Translations under genes and position numbers: made by a program
Source: Paragorgia papillata
Lineage: Eukaryota; Cnidaria; Anthozoa; Scleralcyonacea; Coralliidae
DNA: 64,000 bases
Direction: 5' to 3'
NCBI GenBank assembly: GCA_035771165.1
Contig: JAWNZC010000408.1
Location: forward strand, 3,348,001-3,412,000
Notes under the pieces: generated by a model
Database searches by the model: none
What the model was told of the DNA's origin: nothing
What the model saw: only the letters and a program-made list of their open reading frames with translations
Shown here: positions 23,001 through 35,000 of the stretch, one piece after another
Position numbering within the stretch: position 1 is the stretch's first letter
How the letters are laid out: each line of letters begins with the position of its first letter

Positions 23001-26000
23001 AGTTTTTTGGGGAGTGCCTAGTAAAGAGTCGCATCTTTTGATACACTATAGTAACACCGCTGCCAAACGTTTGCACATGCGTGAATTCGCTAGAGTAAAC
23101 ATTGCAAGAGAAGTGGGAACTAGCTGTGGCGACAACCAGACAGCGAAGACTAAGTAAGACTCAACTATTCATTTGTGTTTTAAAAAAAGGGGCATGAAAA
23201 TTACGAAGGGGTAAATTCAGAATATGTTACAATATTGATAAAGAAGCCATGCACAAATTACCTACCTTATCTTTTTGGTAGTATGCTTATAATTTTGACT
23301 TTTGTGTCGGACTCTCGGACCAGTCCAAATATTTCAGCGTTTTCCCGCTCTTTTTTTGAGGTGCGAGCTTGGACGTCGCGCATGCGCAAAACGTTAAGTT
23401 TGGCAGCGGTGTTCACTATAGGAAGAGTTAATAAATACAGAAGATATCATAACTTGTCCCACGGGAAAATAATTACTTACGAATAAGAACCAATTTTACC
23501 ATAGACGACGCCATCTTGAATGATGACGTCAAATGGTCGAAATCAGAGTATCGTGATTGGTGAAATGTGATTGTTTTGGTGTTTTCGTTAAATTTCTTTA
23601 AATGTTAAAAAAGCAGCAGCAAGGGCTATAGGCACTGACCTATATATAACTGCACTACGGGCCCTCGAGGCTTTTGTATTGCACGAAACGTCCCCATTTG
23701 AAGGGGCCATCTTGTGATAGGTCTTTCGACGGCTCAAAGTAGTATACATGAGCGCCACCATTTTAAATCATGATGGCAGATGATTGTTTAACAAATAGAT
23801 TACATTTTGCCGTTGTCTGTTCAGTTATAGATGCACAGATGACGTCACAACGTGGTAAGAAAAAGTGGCCCACGAGACGCAGTCGAGTGTGTCACTGATG
23901 TTCTTACCACGTTGTTACGTCTTCTGTGCATCTATAACTGAACAGACAACAACAAAAATGGAATCTATTTGTTTTATACAATACAAAAATTAAAAAATTT
24001 TTTTATCGAAACTCTTGCCGGATTTTGGGGCATGAAGAAGGAAAAAAGCAAGTCAGCTGACGTGATCCGACGTGATCTATGTGTCTGTCCTCTAATAGAT
24101 CATGGCCAACAACCAATGAAAACACGCATAGCAACCAGGGTATTGTATAAAACTGAATAGATCAACAGCGTGGCTGCTAGTCACACCGACCTGTATATAA
24201 ATGTAGAGTGCTGAGTAGGCATTGTTTTGAACATAGCAAAGTGAAAAAGCATATATAAACTGCGGAGATTTTTAGTAACGACAAACTGACGTTTCGAGCG
24301 GAGCCCTTCGTCCGAGAGAAAAAATTTTCACATTGTACTCTGATGAAAGGCTCGGCCCATAACGTCTGTTTTTTCGTTACTAAAAATCTCGGCAGTTAAC
24401 CACTTTTCAGTTTAGTATATAGGCGCCATTGGGCGCTATCTCAGGTTATAGGTCTCAACAACAAAATTAACCAATCCCAGGCCAGTTTTTGGCCAGCCGT
24501 CTATAAGATTGAAAAGGGAATGGGAACATTTTTTTACAGAAAACCAGGTTCAGCGGGGAGCAAAAGAATTTTGAAAGCCAAAAAAAAAAAGTGGGTAAGC
24601 AAAAAGTACAACCAAAATTGAACATACGTACAGGGGTTTAATAGTTTAAGACGCCTGGGTCAAGCGTTCACTCGGGCTACTGGCAAAAGTGCGGAGAGGC
24701 TCTATACCGCGCGAGCAAAGGTGGGAGTGGGCCGAGGAAGATCAGATCGAAGGCTGAATGTGCTGCATACTAGCTTCACATTGGTGAACATATTTACGAT
24801 CAAGACAGTTGTCAGCCACATCTGATCACTGTTAAACTACAAAGTCAGTCAGTCTATTTCGAAATCTACCAACAATGTGCAAGAACAACTTGATCAAAAG
24901 GCAAAGCTGTTCAACTCTTTGTCCAACTCCAAAACCAAAAGGAGCAAAGAGATTACAACATGCCTCACGACCTCACTCCATCACACGGCTAACAACTCAC
25001 CGGAAGTATGAATAGTAGCGGAAGTAAAAAGTGCAAAATCGTGAGACTCGGCCTACCACAGGTAGCCCGAGTAATCAAATCTTTGGCAACCGATTGACAT
25101 AAAATAAAATTACACAATATTACAAAGAAAAAAATGGCTGGCTGGATAGTGGCAGGGGAAAACTACAATCAAATACAAATTAACCTGTGAATTGACAAAA
25201 GCATGTTAGTGTAACAAGAAGAAAAAGGCAAGCTAAGTCAGTGGCCAAAATATTATGGGTATTTACGCGGTTTTCTTTAATTTTTAAAGGATAATTCTGA
25301 GTGGTTTTACGTTATATTTGTGCGTTTCTTGACTTTTGTTTCTGGGTTTATATCTGATAGAAATCATCTTGATTTACATAAACTTTATAGCTTTGATTTT
25401 CTTGGCTGATAGACAACGTGTATTTTTTTTTAAATTACTATACGCCAATGAGCTTACCAAATGGATCACCTTTGAAGCAATTCAAAACATTTGCAGGACA
25501 TGTTTTATCAGATCTAAATAACTCGGCTATAGCCTTGTCTTTTGAATCTGATAAAACACTGCTGCATAGTCATGTTTTAAATATTACGTAAGACAAAGTT
25601 AGACAAAACTCACAAATTCGTACTCTAGACGTTTTCAACATCACCCGGGAACACTGCAAAGCAGGAAAATGACGCTCCAAGCCTTCCGACACATTTCAAA
25701 GAACTCACAGCAGAACATCCACTTCGTGAAATAGAAGAGGAGAAGATACTGGACAAGGACAAGAAATTAAAAGACTATATTTTACCACATCCTATATGGT
25801 AAATATTCCATGCATGTGGTTGCATTTCTATTTATTTCTATTTCCATATTTACATTTACATGTATATGTAACTATATATGTATATTTAAGGCATATTCAC
25901 GTTCGTGTAAATTCTTTTTAAATACCTATATTAAAATGTTTGACACTGGCTTGAAATTTAAAATATGGACGTTTCCGCTAAAATACTATTGTCTATAGCC

Positions 26001-29000
26001 TTCATCAGCAAATGGCGTCTTAAGTTAGTAAACAACTTGGATTTTACTTCAGATTGGCAGCTGAAAGCTTGTTCTAATAAAATCAGTTGTCAGTGTCTTT
26101 TTTTGTCAGAAAACGAGAAAGCGTTCTACTTGTTTTTATTATGTATATTATATCTTCAACATATTGTTATAAATTTACAGGACTGAAGAAGATGTTCATT
26201 CTGTTGTGATTGTTCATAAGGAACCTAAAGGAAAAGTGGATACTGTATGATATGTTTCTTTTTCAATGTATATTAATTATTTCAATTTATAAACCTCCTA
26301 ATTTATAAACATTTTATAACAACATAAATCTGTTTCTTGTGTAGCTTGCCTATTACACTGTCCAAACAATAAGAATTCTATTTGATGTGATTTCTATGTA
26401 CAAAATTGGTCAAATGACCGAAGGAAAATGGTTAACGTAAGTAGAACAGAATTAATTAGTTATATATTATGGAACAAGTTAATTATTGTGGAATTCTAGA
26501 TTACGGGTTTAATCAGTCATTTCGTTTACATAAGAAAAACAACGAAAGGAAACTTTAAAAAGCCTCAATAGTACTACAGCCGCATTATGCGTCTGGACGT
26601 ATACTTGGGCAAAGTTTTTTAGTGCGTCTTTTAATGCGTCTCAAATTTCGTCTTGTGTATAAAGATGGGCATCAGACCACGTGCTTCAATGCGTCTTTAT
26701 CGACGCACTAAATCGTATAGTTCGTCTGGACGTCTAATGTGTCTGATGCCCGTCTTTATACAAGACGAAATTTGAGACGCATTAAAAGACGCACTAAAAA
26801 ACTTTGCCCAAGTACGTCCAGACGCATAATGCGTCTGCACTATAAAAACGGCCATTGACCACACCATAGTTATATGTCTGTATGGTGTAATATGCCGCTC
26901 CCTATCTTGGTTCTAAGTTTCTTATTAGTTTGAGTACTACACACATAAAAACGCGCAAGCTGTTACATATATCTGCAAGCAAGTTGTTACAAGGCTGTCA
27001 CCGTCATGTGTTCGCACTGGCTGTCCAGGTCTGTTAACATGTCTGTAACAGGTTGTTGACAACTTGTAACAAGGCTGATGACTCCAACAGACTGAGGACA
27101 AGTTGTTCCAACAATCTGTTACCGTTCTGCACTTAACAAGTTGTTAACAGGTTGATGCTAACAAGGTTGTAGCAGCTTCTTGAATGAACAGCATTGTTTC
27201 AACCTGTTAACAGCCTTGCTACAAGCCTGTTGCGAACACATCCTGTTGACAAGCTGTGAGATATTTACGTGTGTAGTACTGAACCAACGTTCAGAAGTTT
27301 CAGGTTCGACTCTGGTATCAGTGCTTATCTTTTATAAACTTAACAGCTCGGGAGGGAGTGCAACACTGTTATTTTCGATGAGTCATTTCAACTCCAAATT
27401 TGGAGTTATTTTAACTCCTCAAATTGATTCAAATTTACTCTTGTTTTGGAGTTATTAAATTAGTATAGGAAATAACACGGTTCGAGAAGAATTAATGAAA
27501 AATCGCACGCGTGTTTGGCGAAATCTTCATAATACCACGAGTGCGAAGCACGAGTGGTATTATGAATATTTCGCCAAACACAAGTGTGATTTTTCATTAA
27601 TTCTTCGAGAACAAGTGTTATTTCCTTTTAATAACATTTCAATCAATTTGACCTTTTCTCAAAATAATGCAAAGCTTGACAAAACGACGAAACTATAAAC
27701 ATCAAACTCAGCATATCAAAAGGACGTCGAGTTCTTTCACAGCGTGACATTGATATAAACAGCATCTTTGAGTAATGATTTAAGTAACCTTTAGTTAACT
27801 TTCTTCGTGACTAACTTCTTGAACGCTCGGCAAAAGAAAATAAACCAGAACTAGTGTTTACTGTCAGCAATTGTTTTAGTTTCCATCTGCCAAACTGACA
27901 TGACGTGATTTTATGTCGTATCAAAGTATCAAGTCAGTTTGGCAGATGGAAACAAGTATTTACTGCAAACACCCGGATGTATGTTTTTTTTTTAAATACC
28001 CCTAGTAAAACAATTTAAATTTAATACAGATGTCATTAGCCAATCAGCTGGAATGAGGAAAATTGATTGAAATGTTATTAACCTCGAAAAAGAAGTGATT
28101 TAAAAAAAAAACGCTTCAAACTGCCCCGAGGTAATTTAACTTCATCACTTTTAACTCTACTCACGGAGTTATTTTAACTCTATCAAAATTAGAGTGTGCT
28201 CATGCGGAGGTCAAATATTAAGTGTGGCATATAAAAATCAGTGGTTGTTTTTCAGACGTATTATCATGCTGGAGACAGTTGCTGGTGTTCCAGGAATGGT
28301 GGGGGCCATGACTAGACACTTCCACTCTTTAAGAAGAATGAAAAGAGATCATGGTTGGATACATACCCTACTAGGTAAGGAAACCTGACACGTGAACTCA
28401 GTGGCGTAACGGAGCTACTGGGGGGATTCTTAGTCGATTTGCGTTCGGGGCCCCACATTATAACCCAACCCCAGTTTAAACAAGTAGACTGCAAAGCTGG
28501 ACCTTCACAAAACAATCATCCATTCGGCGCAAATGCTCCGACCAAAAAAACAGCCGACGAAATATATATTTCGCTGATCAATTCCACTGTTATACACTGG
28601 TATATGTTTTCTCCATCATAATCTTGTACCCCATATTCCGGCATTGATCCCATATTTGTACGGGGCCCTTAGAACCCTACCTAATGAGCGTTACACCGCT
28701 GACTGAACTAATAAATGCATTTAATTTTTCTTTTATCATATAATAAAACTATAGGCAATAGTGAAGCGCTACTGTCAAATTTCTACTGAAAATTATTTCG
28801 AGTTTCTGAGTTATGTATAACAGACGTTCGGTATAGACCTTCGTCAAGCTCAGCTGTTCAGAAAATGTTTCTGAGCTCCAGACAGGGATCGAACCTGCCA
28901 TAGGCGTAGAGTATGGGGGGGGGGGGGGCTGAGGGGCTTTAGCCCCCCGATAAATCTTAATGGGGGCTAAGCCCCCCCCCCGAAATTTTGCAGCAACTGA

Positions 29001-32000
29001 CTATCAATCACCATTCACAAATTATAGGTTACTCGTTAGGCTAAAGTTACTGTTACAGACTCATTCCTGTCAGCCAAAAGCACCCCAAAACAGTGATAAG
29101 TCAACCCAGTAACCACAACATCGAAAAATTGTTGAAATGTGTTGTATTTTAACTAGTTTTTATGACATTTCATGACCTTCAGTGTTCTTAAAAATCACCC
29201 CTCAGAATGCAGGAAATGGCATTTCCAAGACTCTAAATTTCAAAAATTTCGGGGGAGGGGCATGCCCCCGGACCCCCTAGAAGAGTCCCTTTTAATAAAC
29301 GCCTAAATGTAAAGGTCCTGTTCAGCACTTCAGCCCCCCTGGACAAAAACAAAACTCTACGCCTATGGAACCTGCAACATTTTAATGATTGGTGGTGGGT
29401 AGAAGCTTTAACTATTGAGCTACTGAAGCTTGGACGCTGAGCTAAGGTTAAAAATTCATTTTTAACTAAAGTACATAAATATATGACTATGAATTTGCAA
29501 CCTTAGCCTTTAATATGTTCAGTGTTAACCTTAACTGTTAGAACGTCTAGCTGGTACGAACCTAGCTTCTATAATAAGGTTGCAGGTTCGATCCGAAATA
29601 TTTTTCGAGACCTAAGACGGATTCGCGCCCTGCATCCGCCCTGATTGCTTCGATTAGTAATTGTTTTTCCTTATGCATGTGAGCAACGTCCATATTGGAG
29701 TTTGAAACAATATGAAATGTTCGAATGAGAATAGAGCTAAACAGTTACTCTCATGGCATTCATCTGCGATTGATTTATCGATCGATCGATTACTTATAAT
29801 AATTAAACATAAAGTAACACAATTTTTATTCTGTTTAGGTGTATGACTGGTCATCATCATATTTATACTAATCTATATATTTTATCGAATTTTCAGAGGA
29901 AGCTGAAAATGAGAGAATGCATCTGATGACAGCTCTGGAGTTAAAACGTCCTGGTATTATTTTTCGTGGACTCGTTTTGGCTATGCAAGGTGTGTAATCC
30001 TTTCATATATACCTGGTGAAATATTGCTGGGTTGCACGTTACGTCATGGCGGCCATGTTGGTTGGTAGGTACAAAAGAATATTATATTCGATGCTATTGT
30101 ACCTACCGACCAACATGGCTGCTGTATCTTTGTCCTCTAAGTCTCAATGGGGATTGATCGCAACCCACCAATTGGGGCAAATTGCTTAACCTACTCGCTC
30201 AGCATGTTTCAAGTGATAGAAAATTCAAATGGGGTATAACATAGCTTTAGAAGATGAATATTTCCGTAATCGTACTGTAAACACGAGCTTTTGAAGCATC
30301 TCTGAGGATCCGAATTGGCCTTGTGATATCATGACAGGAGCAAGGCAAATTAAGACTATATGTGCGCACGGTATAACGTTTCCGAGCATTTTCGTATTGT
30401 TTACTGTTCTCTTGAAAATTTTTCTCGTTGCTTGAAACAATACGAAAACGCTTGGAAACGTTTCCGACTTTCCGTGTGCACATAGTCTAAAACTAGCCTA
30501 TAGTTTTGACATCGAATTTCACATGTGCCGAGTATAATCCACAAAAAGTTGTGTACGAAACGAGTAAAACGAGTTTGATTTAGATATCGAATTGCCGAAC
30601 TAAATTGGGGAAAACTTTAAATATAGACCACTTTCATAAAAACGACTAATTTGAATATTCTTTTATGTGCATCTTGCAGTAATAAGCCTTTCTGGCCTCG
30701 TTTGTGTATCTGTAATTCAAAAGAATCTTTGCTTCGTAACGATGCCAGACAGAAAGGCTTATTTAGATCATAGAATTATCTAATCTATGGGGAGGAGAGC
30801 TGGATAGGAAACTTACGAAACCGGAAATGATGTTTGCACAACTTATTTTATACGCTTATTAAGCCTGGTTTCCATATAGCCGTAAGAGCCGGCGGCATGG
30901 CTGCGGCAAGGGACAATGGTCCAATCGCATACAGCTTTTTATTGCTGGCTAATTCAACACGGTCTGTGATTGGACCATCGCCCCTTGCCGCAGCCATGCC
31001 GCCGGCTCTTACGGCTATATGGAAACCAGGCTTTAAGGGCTAATATGCACCTAACGGGTGGTCCCACATGGCTAAACTCAGACACTGCTGAACTTAAGTG
31101 ATATTACACTATTGTTTATTTTCAGCAATAGCTGATCCTGACCATGTACATGGGACCATCTGTTTGGTGATTAGCCCCTAATAAGTGTATAATTACCATA
31201 GTAAGTTGTACAAACACCGTTTCCGGTTTCGTAACATCGTTTTAAGTTTCCTATCCAGTTCCCCTTCGATTATCTATGGTTTAGATGCACATAAAATAAT
31301 ACTTTAAAGTGGTGACCATTATGAACGTGGTCTATACAAACATTATAATGTTTAGCGGTTGCACTTGTGTAGTAATCATTGTTTTTTTGGGTTTATTTTT
31401 TTTAAATTTAAAGTAATTATTACTTTAAATTTGGCACATGTGAAGTTTGACATCTAAATCAATGTGATTTGACATGTCGAACTTGTTGTCTTGTCGAATT
31501 TAATTCAGTTTGACGTCGAATTTCACATGTACTAATTGCATGTGAAATCTGACGTTTAAACCGGGCCTTAAGCCGGTTTTCCACTAGGCGACTTTATTCG
31601 CGCGAAGCGACTTTTTCTTTTGTCTCATGAGCTCTGAGCTGGAACTAATCAGAAATCTATTGAATTCGAACAAAAGAACGTCGCTTCGCGCGAAACAAAT
31701 CGCCTAGTGGAAAACCGGCTCAAGGTCTGCGCTAAACGTCGCACAATAGACGAATTTAATTCAGACGAATTCAATTCGAATTAACTACGACGGTAATGCG
31801 ACGTCGAGGTAAACGTCGAATTTAATTGTTTTTACTTGGACTCGCGTAGTCTGAAAACGACTTCTTGAAAACATGGAGCCGAATTGTCACAGACAGAAGA
31901 GAAACGTTGAATTCGACAAGACGATATAATTCGTCGTGTAACTCGAACACGCATTATCGTCGCATTATCCGTCCGTCGCAGTTTCGTCGAATAAAATTCA

Positions 32001-35000
32001 AGCAATTAAATTCGTCTATCGTGCGACGTTTAGCGCAGGCCTTAGAGGTTATAGTGCAAGTACATCAAGCTTGTCAGTAGATTACTGTACCATGCAACAG
32101 AATGCAATGCAATTGATGCACTGCACTGCATATCTAGTGTCCAATTATTTCTCATTATATATTTAAAATACTCATTAATAATTCATGACGAAAAATCACA
32201 AAAGAAATCAATACCGTAGCAGTGGTTGTAAGTCGGATACAGCATCGTCCTGATTTACATAAACTTTAGCTTCGATTTTCTTGGCTAAAACAGACCGTAT
32301 CCCCAAAATAGTTGGTGAACTTGATTACTTAGATGCATTTGTATTTTAAAGATACAGCATTCGCATCCGAGCTGTATTTTACATATTTTTTGTTTTATTT
32401 TATTTTAGGTGTTTTTGTAAACATGTTCTTCATTTCGTACCTGCTTAGTCCTCGTTTTTGTCATCGATTTGTTGGTTATCTGGAGGAAGAAGCTGTCAAA
32501 ACCTACACTCATTGCTTAGAGGTACGCAAAGTTCTAAGCTCAAGTACTTTTCCGTGCTATACTACGCTTTATACCTTTTGTTTTTCCTTCATTAAAAGAA
32601 AAAACTATGCATTAAAACATGTCTGTGAGTGATCGGGAATTACATCCACGAGTTCACAAACAAAGAACGAGAGAAATTAAATATTGCTTGAGGCAAAGCT
32701 GAGTGCAGTATTTAACAGTGTGGCAACGACGTCACCTGTAAAAGTCGAGTCACGAGTCAAGTCACAAAGGTTGAGTCACCATGCATTCGAGTCATTTAAG
32801 TGCCTCGTCGAGTCGAGACAGACAACTTCCACAGATCGTTTTGGGTGGGAGATTGATAGGGTTAACGCGGCTAGCCGATCAAATTGCGCGGATCTCATCG
32901 GAGTTCCCCAGAGCATCAGATCCTCGGCATTGGCCAACAGGGTCGCAGACTTTGGTTACGAGTTTGGGGTGACTCGAATCCTAGTCATTGACTCGAGTTG
33001 TTACAACACTGGTATTTAATTTTGAGTTTCTTGTTATTTAGCTGGCTCATTATATGGTGGGCATTGGGTTGGTTGAGAACGGGACGCGAGAAAGGGGGCT
33101 GGGTGGAGGGGAGCTGCACGTATAGTATTGAAAGACGAATCTGTGCATCAACCACGTGACGCATAATTCTCACTGGTGGATGCTAATTAATTAGTTTGTT
33201 ATTTTAAACGGAAATCGTGGAAATTAATTAGAAATTTAGAATTCTATTAATAAAAGAATAATAAAGATGGCCGAATACACGGAGACGCAACAAAATCGAT
33301 TGGATCATTTAGAGGCGCTGAATATTGTGTTAGAAGAGTTGTCTTTTAATAATGAGCCGGCTCGAAGGCTACTTGTTTGTAGACGATTGGGTGTAAATCC
33401 CGATAACACGCGAACATGGAGCGCTTTAAACATTTTAATATTCAATTTGAGTACACTGGATATGGAATTTACGCTTGCGAAATGAGTGGCAACACCACTT
33501 ACAAAGCATCCTTGTTTAGTTTCCTCGCTAAAGGAAAGTTCATATTAGCTACTGAGCATGGCTTGAAATTCAATCTTTTTAAAATTCGCTATGTACTTTA
33601 TTATGCATTCATTAAAATGCTTTATTTAATAGTTGAGTTGGTTTTCTTTGTTCTTTCTAGAGCTGTATCTACGATATATCCCAAGAGAACCGATAATAAT
33701 AACCGCTGTATATACAGTATATCAAAAAAATTCGACCCTTAGAAAATGAATTAGCATTCTTTTCAAACAACCTATTGTAGTAGTTTGAAAGCCCTAAGCA
33801 CTTCGCTGAACCCACAGATGCGTAAAACACACGGTCTTATACACCTGGGAAATTAAGATAACTTGAAGTGTATGCATGGTGAAAGTATTTAAAAGCTTTT
33901 TCGCTTCGTTTAACTTATGTGCTGATTAATTTATAACGCAGCGCTTTTAGGGCTTTCAAACTACTACAATAGGTTGTTTGAAAAGAATGCTAATTCATTT
34001 TCTAAGGGTTCGAATTTTTTTGATACACACTGTAGATATTGCCCTAGTCAACAGAGCAATATAGTAATTATGTTTTTTCGAAAACCTCCCCAACTATTAA
34101 ATAAGTCAGTTAATTACCTCGAACCTCGGCTTTTATCCAAATAAACCCCTCGGGGCCTGCGGCCCCTCGGGCTGCATTTGGCCGTAATGATATTAAAGCA
34201 CGACTATTAATGCACGGCTGAGCCGTTGCGCTGATAGAACAGGGCTGGTGTCGCACGGTGCAAATTACCCAATCAGAACTATTAGGTTGTCATTTATAAC
34301 ATACACGCAAAAAAGTACGATTTGTCGCAGTACTGTACTTCTACCTCTCACCAGTCTTTAACGTTTTTAACTGCGAATACCCCTTACTTTTTCCCTAAAG
34401 ACTATAGACTCAGGCCCTCTGGATATATGGAATACAACGCCAGCTCCAGCAATAGCAAAAAAGTATTGGAAACTAAAGGTACAGTAATTGAAAACAATTT
34501 ATATTTTCAAAACCAGTGGCGTAGCCAGGAATTGTAGCTTGCTGGGTCACCGCTGCATAGGCACAAAATTATCTCTGAATGTTTGCAAATTTTGAGTCTG
34601 CTCATGCTAGTATTCATATACAGCCTAATTTTAAGTTTCTGCAATCTGCATATTGACGGACTAACTATGTAACTTAATATTCATTTTTGTCGCTTGTTTT
34701 GTATTTTTTTATATATTTATACTTCACAATAATTACATATTTTAACCTTATTGGTTATATTTTGTAAGATTATAAGATATCTTGGCTTCACTTGACCTTG
34801 ACCTCGTAGTATAAAATCTAAAATCTGCTACGCTGCTGACTTTTGAAAATTGTTTGGTTTGTCCTCATGATTGTTACACACTATATTACTGTGCTAAAGC
34901 TGGTTTTCCTCAATACAGGAACGGACAGGGAGGTTTTCAATAGAGACCTTAAGATACCCTGGGTTCGGTTTATGGGTACGGGTAATCTACCCGTACCACC

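Noticed and set aside
25449..25575. ATG-initiated frame just upstream of AOX exon 2 as the AOX first exon
   Set aside because: It has no presequence character and ends in a stop with no usable donor, whereas 20049-20240 encodes a mitochondrial presequence and joins exon 2 in phase.
27290..27330. tRNA gene suggested by a GGTTCGACTC box
   Set aside because: Only a B-box-like word is present; no acceptor stem or A-box at the right spacing.
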